A stretch of 43,548 nt of DNA. Origin: Cyanobium sp. CZS48M (GTDB lineage Bacteria > Cyanobacteriota > Cyanobacteriia > PCC-6307 > Cyanobiaceae). The notes under the pieces are model-generated. The model was not told the DNA's origin. It worked only from the letters and a program-made list of their open reading frames with translations, and did not search any database. Both the position numbers and the translations under genes were made by a program. The stretch is from NCBI GenBank assembly GCA_030373145.1, contig JAUCZK010000023.1, positions 1-43,548 of the forward strand, in the 5' to 3' direction. Shown piece after piece: positions 7,967 through 16,515 of this stretch. How positions within the stretch are numbered: the first letter of the stretch is position 1; each line of letters opens with the position of its first letter.

Positions 7967-9661
7967 ATGCCCTCGCCCCCCCGCCCCCGACCACCCCTGG
8001 CTGCGCGCTGGGATGTGGTGGTGGTGGGGGGCGGGGCCGCAGGGCTGATGGCCTGTCTGGAGCTGCCCAGCCATCTGCAGGTGCTGCTGCTCAGCAAGGA
8101 GCGTGGTCCCCGAACCGCGAGTCGCTGGGCCCAGGGAGGCATCGCCGCGGTCACGCGGGCTGAGGACAGCCTCGAGAGCCACCGCGACGACACCCTGCGG
8201 GCGGGGGCAGGCCTGTGTGATCCCGGTGCGGTTGATCTGCTGGTGCGGCAGGCTCCCGCCTGTGTGGAACGGTTGCTGGAGCTGGGCATGGCCTTCGACC
8301 GCGATGGTCCTGGCCTGAGCACCACCCTCGAGGCCGCCCACAGCCACCGGCGGGTGCTCCACGCCCAGGACCGCACCGGCGGCGCCCTGGTGGATGCCCT
8401 GGAGCGGGAGGTGCTGCGCCGCCCGGGCCTGGTGCAGCGCAAGGGGCTGATGGCCCTGAAGATCTGGGTCGAGCAGGGCCGCTGCCTCGGGCTGCAGGTG
8501 CTGGAGAACGATCAGGTGCGCTGGCTGGCGGCCGGCGCCGTGGTGCTGGCCAGCGGCGGCGGCGGCCACCTCTTCGAGAAGACCACCAATCCCTCCCAGT
8601 CCACCGGCGATGGGGTGGCGATGGCCTGGCGGGCCGGGGCCGCCATCCGTGATCTGGAGTTCGTTCAGTTCCACCCCACCGCGCTGATGCTGCCGGGGGC
8701 CCCCCACTTCCTGATCTCCGAAGCGGTGCGCGGAGAGGGGGCACGGCTGATCGACAGCCACGGCCACAGTCCGGTGGCCAACCTCGCCAGTGGCGATCTG
8801 GCTCCCCGTGATCAGGTGAGCCGTGCCCTGGTGCGCACGATGCAGGCTCAGGCCGTCGACCACCTCTGGCTCGACCTGCGCCCGGTGGGACAGGAGCGGC
8901 TGAACCGTCAATTCCCCACAATCCTGCGCCGCTGCCGTGAACTGGGCCTGGAGCCCAGCGAGGGGCCGATCCCCGTGGCCCCTGCCGCCCACTACTGGAT
9001 GGGTGGTGTCAGCACCGACCTGAACGCCGCCACCAACCTTCCCGGCCTCTACGCCGTGGGGGAAGTGGCCTGCACGGGCGTGCATGGCGCCAATCGCCTG
9101 GCCAGCAATTCGCTGATGGAATGCCTGGTCTTTGCCTCTCAGCTGCGCCACCTCTCCGTGTCGGAGCAGCCGCCCATGCCCCACTCCTGGGGATCCCCCT
9201 CCGCGGCGGCGGCGATGGTCTGCCCCCCTCAGCTGCTCGAGGCCATGCCTCTGGTGAGCGAGTCAGTGGCCCAGAGCGAGCAGCTGCGTCATCTCTGCTG
9301 GCGGGTGGCGGGGGTTGAGCGCCAGGGACGGGAGCTGGGGGAGGCCCTGCGCCTGATCCGCCACCAGCGCCAGACCCTGGAGGATCAGCCCTGGATCCAG
9401 GCCCTGGCCCGGCTCGAGCCGGGCGATCGGCTGCCCCTGGGGCCAGGCGGCGGCAGCAGACTGCGCCCCCTCAACGATCTGCGCCAGCTGCTCACCCTGG
9501 CCGATCTGCTGGTGGAGGCCGCCCTGTTCCGCCGCGAGAGCCGCGGCGGACACTACAGAACAGACTGCCCAGCCCCCCAGCCGTTCTGGCAACGCCACTC
9601 ACTCCAGCGGCGCGGTGAAGCGATCCGCTCAGCTCAGATCAAGCTCAGATCTAACCCTTGA
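7967..9661 (+). CDS. nadB: L-aspartate oxidase
   Basis: 564-residue FAD enzyme that oxidises L-aspartate to iminoaspartate, the first step of NAD biosynthesis in bacteria. The dinucleotide-binding motif DVVVVGGGAAGL is near residues 17-28. Other family signatures are ASRWAQGGIAAV, EFVQFHPTAL, RGEGARLID and HGANRLASNSLMEC. The length is close to the usual 530-550. It begins 11 bases after the psbU terminator with no clear Shine-Dalgarno, so its promoter probably lies within the psbU region or it depends on readthrough. The 3' end overlaps the convergent VKOR gene by 11 bases. Confidence 0.96.
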   Translation: MPSPPRPRPPLAARWDVVVVGGGAAGLMACLELPSHLQVLLLSKERGPRTASRWAQGGIAAVTRAEDSLESHRDDTLRAGAGLCDPGAVDLLVRQAPACVERLLELGMAFDRDGPGLSTTLEAAHSHRRVLHAQDRTGGALVDALEREVLRRPGLVQRKGLMALKIWVEQGRCLGLQVLENDQVRWLAAGAVVLASGGGGHLFEKTTNPSQSTGDGVAMAWRAGAAIRDLEFVQFHPTALMLPGAPHFLISEAVRGEGARLIDSHGHSPVANLASGDLAPRDQVSRALVRTMQAQAVDHLWLDLRPVGQERLNRQFPTILRRCRELGLEPSEGPIPVAPAAHYWMGGVSTDLNAATNLPGLYAVGEVACTGVHGANRLASNSLMECLVFASQLRHLSVSEQPPMPHSWGSPSAAAAMVCPPQLLEAMPLVSESVAQSEQLRHLCWRVAGVERQGRELGEALRLIRHQRQTLEDQPWIQALARLEPGDRLPLGPGGGSRLRPLNDLRQLLTLADLLVEAALFRRESRGGHYRTDCPAPQPFWQRHSLQRRGEAIRSAQIKLRSNP

Positions 9662-10565
9662 ACCCACTCAATTCAGCCAGTCGGGCGAGGGGCTTGACGC
9701 CGGAATCCAGCTTGCCGTTGATCTCCCAGGTGGGGAATCCCTCGAGTTTCTTGCTGTCGCAGAGGGCCTTCTGATTGTTGACGCCATCGGCGGCGCATTC
9801 GATCACCTTGAGCTTGGCGGTGGCCTCCTTGCCGAACAGTTCCTTCTGCTCATGGCAGTGGGGACACCAGTAGGCGCTGTACATCACCGCTCCGGACTGG
9901 CTGAGGTGCTCCGCCAGGGCCAGGCTCGCCGGAGTGCTGGCACTGACCACGGGCGGTGGCGTGCCACGGGTGCCCAGGGCGGCTGGCCGATCCACGGAGG
10001 CGGCCCAGCCCAGACCCACCAGGCCCACCAGCAGGGCCACCAGCACCCCGCGAAACACCAGCTGGCCGCGGTCGTCCCACTGGCCGCCGATGAGGCTGAG
10101 CACGAACAAACTCAGGCTGAGCACAGCCGAGAGCACACAGAAGAAACAGAAGGCCAAGATCTTGAACACCAGCAGCCCCATCAGCAGCAGGCTGAACACG
10201 GCCATGCCGCCGCTGAGCAGGAACAACCCCCACCAGCTGCGCTCGCCCATGGCCGAGCGGGCCTCGCCCTTGAGCAGCAGCGGCAGCAACGCCAGCACCA
10301 GCACAGTGGTGTAAGCGAGGAAACCGAAGAGCGACAGCGGCTGGCCGAACAGGCTGCCCCAGGCGCTGTTGAGCACCTTGTCGCAGCCTTCGCCGCCGCC
10401 GGGGCAGCTGAGGGGGCCGATCAACCCCCAGCGCTTGAGGGTGATCGCACCGGTGTCGATAGCACCGATCGTGGCCAGAACAGCCATCAGCACACGAACC
10501 CAGCGCAGTCCGGGGTCGGCGCGGCGGCGGCTACTGAGGCGACTGCTCAAGCGGGTGGAGGTCAC
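9651..10565 (-). CDS. Vitamin K epoxide reductase-thioredoxin fusion
   Basis: 304-residue membrane protein that combines a VKOR domain with a C-terminal thioredoxin-like domain, the architecture known from Synechococcus VKOR, which uses quinone to drive disulfide formation in exported proteins. Loop cysteines are Cys54 and Cys61 (CPGGGEGC), the quinone-proximal CXXC is Cys140-FF-Cys143, and the thioredoxin active site is Cys234-PH-Cys237. Four to five membrane helices precede a linker at about residues 190-215, placing the thioredoxin domain on the lumenal/periplasmic side. The start ATG overlaps the btpA stop (ATGA), so the two form an operon. Confidence 0.95.
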   Translation of the reverse strand: MTSTRLSSRLSSRRRADPGLRWVRVLMAVLATIGAIDTGAITLKRWGLIGPLSCPGGGEGCDKVLNSAWGSLFGQPLSLFGFLAYTTVLVLALLPLLLKGEARSAMGERSWWGLFLLSGGMAVFSLLLMGLLVFKILAFCFFCVLSAVLSLSLFVLSLIGGQWDDRGQLVFRGVLVALLVGLVGLGWAASVDRPAALGTRGTPPPVVSASTPASLALAEHLSQSGAVMYSAYWCPHCHEQKELFGKEATAKLKVIECAADGVNNQKALCDSKKLEGFPTWEINGKLDSGVKPLARLAELSGFKG

Positions 10566-11398
10566 GGCAAGGGCTGAAGCTGGGATGATTGTGGCAGCAA
10601 CCGTTTCAGGGCACAGACCCGAACCGGGTCCACCGGCGCCGAGATCAGGCCGTTGCGCTTCAGTGCCGTGCCAGCGATCACGCCGTCGCAGGCCAGAGCA
10701 AACCGCTGCAGCGTCTGTTCATTGGCGCCGCTGCCGATCAGCACCGGCGCCCCACCCGCCGCGGCCCTGGCCTGCTCCAGGTCCGCCGGGTCAGTGGGTC
10801 GGCCGGTGCCGGTACCCGAGACAATCACCCCATCGGCACCACCGCGCTCAAGCACGTCGCTCACCGCCTCCGCCATCGACAGCGGCGCCAGGGGGGCGCC
10901 GTGCTTGACCAGCACATCCGCCAGGATCCGCACCGATTCGGCCCCCAGCAGCCGGCGCCGGCGCAGCAGCTCGGCCGCCACCCCCTCGATCAGTCCCTGG
11001 TCGGTGACGGTGGCACCGCTGAGCACATTCACCCTCAGGAAGCGGGCGCCACTGGCCTGAGCGATCGCCAGGGCCGCCAGGGCGTCGTTGCGCAGAACAT
11101 TGATGCCCACCGGCCGCTGGCTGGCCCCCACCACCGCCAGGGCCAGCCGGGTCATGGCGGCCACCGTTTCCGGCGGCACCGAGCCCCGCCAGAAGGGCAC
11201 ATCGCCGAAGTTCTCGACGATCAGGCCATCGGCACCTCCGCTGAGGTAAGCCTCGGCATCGGCGAGGGCGGCGGCCTCCAGCGCCCCCAGATCCCCCGCC
11301 CAGCCCGGCGAGCCCGGCAGGGGACCGAGGTGGATCACCCCGATCAGCGGGCAGGGCTGGGGGAACAGCTGCCGCCAACGGGACCCTGGGCTGAGCAT
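10562..11398 (-). CDS. btpA: BtpA/SgcQ-family protein, photosystem I biogenesis
   Basis: 278-residue protein of the BtpA family, a TIM-barrel-like family whose Synechocystis member is needed for stable accumulation of photosystem I reaction-centre proteins. Conserved family stretches include [15 protein letters not shown] near the N-terminus, [28 protein letters not shown] and [12 protein letters not shown]. The start ATG 11398 is chosen because these motifs follow at once; the in-frame extension to 11509 has no family character. It is the first gene of a two-gene minus-strand unit with the VKOR fusion, with which it overlaps by 4 bases. Biochemical activity is unknown. Confidence 0.92.
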   Translation of the reverse strand: MLSPGSRWRQLFPQPCPLIGVIHLGPLPGSPGWAGDLGALEAAALADAEAYLSGGADGLIVENFGDVPFWRGSVPPETVAAMTRLALAVVGASQRPVGINVLRNDALAALAIAQASGARFLRVNVLSGATVTDQGLIEGVAAELLRRRRLLGAESVRILADVLVKHGAPLAPLSMAEAVSDVLERGGADGVIVSGTGTGRPTDPADLEQARAAAGGAPVLIGSGANEQTLQRFALACDGVIAGTALKRNGLISAPVDPVRVCALKRLLPQSSQLQPLP

Positions 11399-11450
11399 GG
11401 CGGTGGCCGCGGGAGGAGAAGGTGCCAGGCCATGGCACCCGGATATCCCA

Positions 11451-11456
11451 TAGGGT
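11451..11456 (+). promoter_or_regulatory. Putative -10 element of rimO
   Basis: TAGGGT within CATAGGGTGA, matching TANNNT and the same extended context seen before uppP, zds and the sufA-type gene. It lies 55 bases upstream of the chosen rimO ATG and inside the longer open frame that starts at 11422, which supports the shorter rimO product. Confidence 0.4.
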
Positions 11457-11511
11457 GACGGATTGGCCCCAGGGGTTCGACCCACGGCCAAGGTTTTCGG
11501 CCGCCGCACCC

Positions 11512-12945
11512 ATGTCTCCCGTCAGCGCAGCTTTCCCCGCAGGATCGGTTCGCCCAGGGGGGCCAGGGGCCAACCGTCCCACGGTGGCCTTCGCCCACCT
11601 GGGCTGCGAGAAGAACCGGGTCGACACCGAGCACATGCTGGGCCTTCTGGCCGAGGCGGGCTACGGCATCAGCGCCGATGAGCGCGAGGCGACGGTGGTG
11701 GTGGTGAACACCTGCAGCTTCATCCAGGACGCTCGCCAGGAATCGGTGCGCACCCTGGTGGAACTGGCGGAGCAGGGAAAGGAACTGATCATCGCCGGCT
11801 GCCTCGCCCAGCATTTCCGCGAGGAACTGCTGGAATCACTGCCGGAGGCGCGCGCGATCGTGGGCACCGGCGACTATCAGCACATCGTCGAGGTGCTGGA
11901 GCGGGTGGAGGCGGGTGAGCGGGTGAACCGGGTGAGCGATGTGCCCACCTTCGTGGGTGATGAGCACCTGCCCCGCTACCGCACCACCTCCGAAGCCATT
12001 GCCTACCTCAAGGTGGCCGAAGGCTGTGACTACCGCTGCGCCTTCTGCATCATCCCCAGGCTGCGGGGCGACCAGCGCTCCCGCACGATCGAATCGATCG
12101 TGGCCGAGGCCCATCAGCTGGCCGCCCAGGGGGTGCAGGAGCTGATCCTGATCAGCCAGATCACCACCAACTACGGTCTCGACCTCTACGGCAAGCCCCA
12201 GCTCGCCCAGCTGCTACGGGCCCTGGGGGACGTGGAGATCCCCTGGATCCGTGTGCACTACGCCTATCCCACCGGCCTCACTCCCGAGGTGCTGCGCGCC
12301 TACCGGGAGGTGCCCAACGTGCTGCCCTATCTCGACCTGCCGCTGCAGCACAGCCATCCCGAGGTGCTGCGGGCGATGAACCGCCCCTGGCAGACCGGCC
12401 TCACCACCGAACTGCTGGGCCGGATCCGCGAACAGCTGCCCGATGCGGTGCTGCGCACCACCTTCATCGTCGGCTTCCCCGGTGAAACCGAGGAGCAGTT
12501 CGAGCACCTGCTCCGGTTCGTCGAGGAGCAGCGCTTCGACCATGTGGGGGTGTTCAGCTTCTCCCCGGAAGACGGCACCGCGGCGGTGGATCTGCCGAAT
12601 CCAGTGCCGGCTGAAGTGGCGATCGAGCGCCGCAACTGCCTGATGGCTGCCCAACAGCCGATCGCGGCCGAGCGCAACGCCCGCTGGGTGGGGCGGATCG
12701 TGGATGTACTGATCGAGCAGGAGAACCCCAGCAGCGGCGAGATGATCGGCCGTTGCGCCCGCTTCGCTCCCGACGTGGACGGGGAAGTGCGGGTGAGCCC
12801 GGGCCCCGGCGGCCTCTGCGCCTCCCCCGGCACCATGGTGCCGGTGCGCCTCACGGCCTCCACCCCCTACGACCTCCAGGGCGAGGTGGTGGGTGCCCAG
12901 GCGATGGTGGAGGAGGCGCTGGCCGGCCGCGGGGGCCGCGGTTGA
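11512..12945 (+). CDS. rimO: Ribosomal protein S12 methylthiotransferase RimO
   Basis: 477-residue radical SAM enzyme that adds a methylthio group to a conserved aspartate of ribosomal protein S12. The N-terminal MTTase domain shows its cluster-binding cysteines in [12 protein letters not shown] (Cys32), VVNTCSF and IIAGCLAQ. The radical SAM motif is [13 protein letters not shown] domain occupies the C-terminus. ATG 11512 is chosen because the extension to 11422 covers the likely promoter. The stop TGA overlaps a TTG start of the following transporter (TTGA). RimO rather than MiaB or MtaB is supported by the LGCEKNRVD signature. Confidence 0.95.
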   Translation: MSPVSAAFPAGSVRPGGPGANRPTVAFAHLGCEKNRVDTEHMLGLLAEAGYGISADEREATVVVVNTCSFIQDARQESVRTLVELAEQGKELIIAGCLAQHFREELLESLPEARAIVGTGDYQHIVEVLERVEAGERVNRVSDVPTFVGDEHLPRYRTTSEAIAYLKVAEGCDYRCAFCIIPRLRGDQRSRTIESIVAEAHQLAAQGVQELILISQITTNYGLDLYGKPQLAQLLRALGDVEIPWIRVHYAYPTGLTPEVLRAYREVPNVLPYLDLPLQHSHPEVLRAMNRPWQTGLTTELLGRIREQLPDAVLRTTFIVGFPGETEEQFEHLLRFVEEQRFDHVGVFSFSPEDGTAAVDLPNPVPAEVAIERRNCLMAAQQPIAAERNARWVGRIVDVLIEQENPSSGEMIGRCARFAPDVDGEVRVSPGPGGLCASPGTMVPVRLTASTPYDLQGEVVGAQAMVEEALAGRGGRG

Positions 12946-14180
12946 GGCACTGGATCCACCGTCATCAGCGCACCACCTTTCTGATCGCTTCGGGGCTGAG
13001 CACCGCCGGCTCCTTCGCCGGGCTCACCGCCAAGGGCTGGATCCTGATGAACCAGACCAGCAATCCGCTGCTGCTGGCCCTTCACTTCGGCGCCCTGGCG
13101 ATGCCGAGCCTGCTGGCCAGCGGCAGTGCCGGCGTGCTCACCGACCGAATCGGCTGCGAACGGGTGCTGATCCGCTCCCAATGGGGCCTGGTGGCCGGTG
13201 CGGCCCTGGGGGCCGTGGCCATCCCCTGGCTCACCGGAGCCGCCCAGGTGAGCCTGCTGCTGCTGAGCACCCTGGTGGTAGGTCTGGCCAGCTCCTTTGA
13301 GCTCACCGCCCGCAACAAGTACTGCGCCCTGCTGGTGGATGAGCCGGCCCAGCTCGCCCCCTACCTCACCTCCTTCTCGGTGGTGTTCAACGTCGGCAAA
13401 TTGGTGGGGCCACCCATCGGAGGATTGCTGCTGGCCATGACGGGGCCAGCCACGGCCCTGGGCATCGATGCGGCCTCCTACCTGCTGCCGATCGCCACGG
13501 TGCTGTGGCTGCTGCAGCCCGACCTCAGCGCCGAGCGGCGCAGCGGCAGCGGCGTCGGCTCCAGCCTGGCCAGTGCCTGGCGGAGCTGCGGCGCCAGCCT
13601 TCGCCATGTGGTGGTGTTCACCGGACTGGCCTGCCTGGCGGTGTTCTTCCACCCCGGCCTGGCCCCTTTGATCGCCGCCCAGGTGCTGGGGCCCTCTCCC
13701 CAGGCCCTGGGCTGGTTCACCAGCGTGCTGGCGGCCGGCAGCATCGGCGGTGGATTGCTGTTGCAACGCCGCAGCCAATGGCTGAGCGAGCGGCCGTCGC
13801 TGCTGCTGGGCAGTTGCGCGGTACTCACCAGCCTGGCCCAGCTGGGCATGGCCCTGACGGCGCCCACGGCCTTCCGCCTGGCGATGACCTTCCTGATCGG
13901 AGCGGGTACGGCCGGTCTGCTGGCGGGCAGCAACCTGATCCTGCAGGTGGGTGCCCCCCTGGTGCTGCGCGGACGCATGGCTGGGCTGGGCCAGATCGCC
14001 TTTCTCGGCGGCGGCGGCTTCAGCGGTCTGATCGCCGCAGGGCTCTGCCTGAGGGTGGGCCTGCCGGCCACGTTTGCCCTGATGGGCAGCGTGGGGCTGG
14101 TGCTGGGGCTGATGGAGCTCTGCAGCCGCTGGGGACTGCGCCTGAATCCGGCGGACTCAGATCAGCTTGATGCCGCGTAG
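12942..14180 (+). CDS. MFS transporter (EntS-like)
   Basis: 412-residue major facilitator with about 11-12 hydrophobic segments. Recognisable features are [13 protein letters not shown] after TM2, [17 protein letters not shown] between TM4 and TM5, and [15 protein letters not shown] in TM5, resembling the enterobactin-exporter branch. The substrate is unknown. The only reasonable start is TTG at 12942, whose last two bases begin the rimO stop; the frame upstream is a shadow of rimO. Coupling to rimO is likely. The last 24 bases overlap petL on the opposite strand. Confidence 0.9.
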   Translation: MRHWIHRHQRTTFLIASGLSTAGSFAGLTAKGWILMNQTSNPLLLALHFGALAMPSLLASGSAGVLTDRIGCERVLIRSQWGLVAGAALGAVAIPWLTGAAQVSLLLLSTLVVGLASSFELTARNKYCALLVDEPAQLAPYLTSFSVVFNVGKLVGPPIGGLLLAMTGPATALGIDAASYLLPIATVLWLLQPDLSAERRSGSGVGSSLASAWRSCGASLRHVVVFTGLACLAVFFHPGLAPLIAAQVLGPSPQALGWFTSVLAAGSIGGGLLLQRRSQWLSERPSLLLGSCAVLTSLAQLGMALTAPTAFRLAMTFLIGAGTAGLLAGSNLILQVGAPLVLRGRMAGLGQIAFLGGGGFSGLIAAGLCLRVGLPATFALMGSVGLVLGLMELCSRWGLRLNPADSDQLDAA

Positions 14181-14249
14181 GACGGTGGAGAGCAGAAAGG
14201 CCGTCACCAGTCCAGCGGCCACCAGAGCCAGATACAGAACTGCCGCCAT
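14157..14249 (-). CDS. petL: Cytochrome b6f complex subunit PetL
   Basis: 30-residue single-helix membrane peptide. It starts MAAVLYLALVAAG, has a hydrophobic stretch at residues 4-24 and ends LRGIKLI. The terminal basic-KLI ending and the size match PetL, the small peripheral subunit that stabilises the dimeric cytochrome b6f complex; PetM and PetG/PetN have different ends. The ORF lies alone upstream-facing, with its 3' end overlapping the MFS gene by 24 bases. CTCTAATGAGAG at about 14272 may belong to its promoter. Too short for routine gene calling, but complete with ATG and TGA. Confidence 0.82.
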   Translation of the reverse strand: MAAVLYLALVAAGLVTAFLLSTVLRGIKLI

Positions 14250-14405
14250 GGCCAGCACGCAAAGAGAACTCTCTCATTAGAGCAGAGCAACCCTTGAGCC
14301 GAGGGTTGCCCTTAGGCTGTCGCCCAACCAACGCTGGGGAGGCGCCAGGCGTTTCGGCCCCGTGGCTCCAACCCCGTCCGTCCCAGTCCTACGAACCCGA
14401 TCAGC

Positions 14406-16010
14406 ATGCGCGCTCTGCTCGTCTACCCGGAGTTCCCCAAGACCTTCTGGAGCTACGAGAAAATTCTCGAGCTCGTCAACCGCAAGGTGCTGCTGCCGCC
14501 GCTTGGCATGGTCACCGTGGCGGCCCTGCTGCCCCAGCATTGGGACTTCAAGCTGGTGGACCGCAATGTGCGCGAGGTCACCGAGGCCGAGTGGAACTGG
14601 GCCGAGCTGGTGATCATCTCGGGAATGATCGTGCAGAAGGCCGACATGGCCGCCCAGATCGCCAAGGCCAAGCAGCGGGGCCTGCCCGTGGCCGTGGGAG
14701 GCCCCTTTGCCAGCTCCACCCCCGATGCCCCAGAGATCGCCCTGGCCGACTTCAAGGTGCTCGATGAGGGTGAGATCACCCTGCCGATGTTCATCGAGGC
14801 CCTGGAGCGCGGAGAGCGCCAGGGCCGCTTCAGCTCGGAGGGCCAAAAGCCCGATGTGACGGGCACCCCCATTCCCCGCTTCGATCTGCTCGAGCTCGAC
14901 GCCTACGACTCGATGAGCGTGCAGTTCTCCAGGGGCTGCCCCTTCCAGTGCGAGTTCTGCGACATCATCGTCCTGTATGGCCGCAAGCCTCGCACCAAGA
15001 ACCCGGACCAACTGATCGCCGAGTTGCAATACCTCTACGACCTGGGCTGGCGCCGTTCGATTTTCCTGGTGGACGACAACTTCATCGGCAACAAGCGCAA
15101 CGCCAAATTGCTGCTGCCGGCGCTGAAGCAATGGCAGATCGAGCATGGCTATCCCTTCAGCTTCGCCACCGAAGCCTCGGTTGATCTGGCCTCCGACGAG
15201 GAAATGATGCAGATGATGGCCGAAAGCCGCTTCGACAGCGTCTTCCTCGGCATCGAAACCCCGGATGAAGCGAGCCTGGAAACAGCCCGCAAGCTGCAGA
15301 ACACCCGCAGTTCTCTGGAAGAATCCGTCGACCGGATCACCTCCTATGGCATCCGGGTGATGGCCGGCTTCATCATCGGCTTCGACGGCGAAAAAACCGG
15401 GGCGGGCAACCGCATCGTTGAGTTCGTGACCCGCACCGGAATTCCCGCGGCAATGATGGGCATGCTCCAGGCCCTGCCCAACACCGGCCTCTGGCACCGG
15501 CTGGAGAAGGAAGGTCGCCTGATCCAGGACAAGGCGGACGCCAAAGGCGTGAATCAGACGAATCTGCTCAACTTCGTGCCCACCCGGCCGATCCGCGACA
15601 TCGCCAACGAATACGTGGAGGCCTTCTGCAACCTCTATGAACCCAATGCCTACATGGATCGGGTCTTCAGTTACTACCACAAGGTGGGCAAGCCCCGCTG
15701 GATCCCGTTCCTCAAGCCCGAGCATTCCGGCTTCAAGATCCCCAGCTGGACTGATGTGCGCGCCCTGCTCATCGTGATCTGGCGCCAGGGCCTGGTCCGC
15801 GACACCCGCGGCCGCTTCTGGCGTTACCTGCTGGCCATGGCCCGCACCAATCCCGCTCAGCTGGAGCAGTTCCTGGTGGTGCTCGCCCATAACGAGCACT
15901 TCATGGAGTACCGCAGCATCGTCACCGAGGAGATCCAGGAGCAGCTCCAGTCACTGCCTCCGGAGCCCCCTGCCGCCCCGTCCGAAGTGAGGGAACTGCA
16001 GCCCGCCTGA
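14406..16010 (+). CDS. B12-binding domain radical SAM protein
   Basis: 534-residue protein with an N-terminal Rossmann-like cobalamin-binding domain (residues about 1-145: GMVTVAALLP, VGGPFASSTPD, VLDEGEIT), a radical SAM core with CPFQCEFC near residues 179-186, then VDDNFIGNKRNA and a C-terminal DUF4070-like region. Class B enzymes of this kind methylate unactivated carbons or rearrange skeletons. Widespread cyanobacterial homologues have no assigned substrate. It stands alone; TAGGCT near 14312 is a possible -10 element. A symmetrical hairpin follows the stop. The hopanoid C-2 methylase HpnP is related in architecture, but nothing nearby supports hopanoid synthesis. Confidence 0.9.
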   Translation: MRALLVYPEFPKTFWSYEKILELVNRKVLLPPLGMVTVAALLPQHWDFKLVDRNVREVTEAEWNWAELVIISGMIVQKADMAAQIAKAKQRGLPVAVGGPFASSTPDAPEIALADFKVLDEGEITLPMFIEALERGERQGRFSSEGQKPDVTGTPIPRFDLLELDAYDSMSVQFSRGCPFQCEFCDIIVLYGRKPRTKNPDQLIAELQYLYDLGWRRSIFLVDDNFIGNKRNAKLLLPALKQWQIEHGYPFSFATEASVDLASDEEMMQMMAESRFDSVFLGIETPDEASLETARKLQNTRSSLEESVDRITSYGIRVMAGFIIGFDGEKTGAGNRIVEFVTRTGIPAAMMGMLQALPNTGLWHRLEKEGRLIQDKADAKGVNQTNLLNFVPTRPIRDIANEYVEAFCNLYEPNAYMDRVFSYYHKVGKPRWIPFLKPEHSGFKIPSWTDVRALLIVIWRQGLVRDTRGRFWRYLLAMARTNPAQLEQFLVVLAHNEHFMEYRSIVTEEIQEQLQSLPPEPPAAPSEVRELQPA

Positions 16011-16012
16011 CC

Positions 16013-16037
16013 CCCTTGAACTTCTGAGCTTCAAGGG
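16013..16037. terminator. Bidirectional hairpin between convergent genes
   Basis: Perfect 8-base inverted repeat CCCTTGAA / TTCAAGGG with a 9-base loop, placed 3 bases after the radical SAM stop and 34 bases before the stop of the convergent DUF4346 gene. It lacks a T-tract, so its role as a terminator for either strand is inferred from position. Confidence 0.5.
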
Positions 16038-16070
16038 CTGTTCAAGGGCCTGGTCTTACAACGGTGGTGC

Positions 16071-16493
16071 TCAGTCCTGGATGTAGGAGTCGCCGGAGAG
16101 CAGGGAAACTTCGGCCTTCTGCAGCTCACGGCCCAGGTAAAGCGCGTGATCCAGGCGGCTGATGGCCGCCGGGCTGGGTCCCTCAGTGAGCTGAATGCCC
16201 AGCTCCTTGGCTGTGCGGCCCCGAAACACCATCACGGGCCGGCGGGGTGCACCGCCACGGCAACTGAGCACCTCACCGCTGTCGGGATCAGTGGCCAGAC
16301 CCCTGGCATTGATGCCATTGCTGTAAAGCTCCGCCACCAGCTCCCCGCGCTCGCGATCCAGGCTGATCAGCACATAGCCGGCCGGGTCAAGATCGATGGG
16401 GCGCTGCGACAGCCGTTCGTCGAGGGCACACCGCTCCTGCAAGGGCCACGGGCTGGGCGACGGAGAGGTTGCGGCGAGGGCTGACTGATCCAT
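16071..16493 (-). CDS. DUF4346-domain protein
   Basis: 140-residue soluble protein. Most of it matches the cyanobacterial DUF4346 pattern: a DPAGYVLISLDRERGELVAE strand segment, GRTAKELGIQL near residue 95 and DHALYLGRELQKAE near residue 117. Function unknown. The start ATG 16493 is chosen; the longer open frame to 16835 lies within the neighbouring GNAT gene in another frame. It follows that gene by 22 bases and is probably co-transcribed with it. Confidence 0.85.
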   Translation of the reverse strand: MDQSALAATSPSPSPWPLQERCALDERLSQRPIDLDPAGYVLISLDRERGELVAELYSNGINARGLATDPDSGEVLSCRGGAPRRPVMVFRGRTAKELGIQLTEGPSPAAISRLDHALYLGRELQKAEVSLLSGDSYIQD

Positions 16494-16515
16494 GGCCTGA
16501 TCGTAAACAGCGGGC

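Noticed and set aside
11473-11486. GGTTCGACCC resembling a tRNA T-loop
   Set aside because: No acceptor, D or anticodon stems around it; it lies just before rimO.
12753-12941. N-terminal extension of the MFS transporter
   Set aside because: Lies wholly within the rimO TRAM-coding region and is Gly/Arg/Pro-rich without membrane or family character.
14277-15899. 540-codon open frame opposite the B12 radical SAM gene
   Set aside because: Antisense shadow with no recognised motif.
14406-16010. Hopanoid C-2 methylase HpnP
   Set aside because: Shares architecture only; no squalene-hopene cyclase or other hopanoid gene in the window, and closely similar orphan proteins are common in cyanobacteria.
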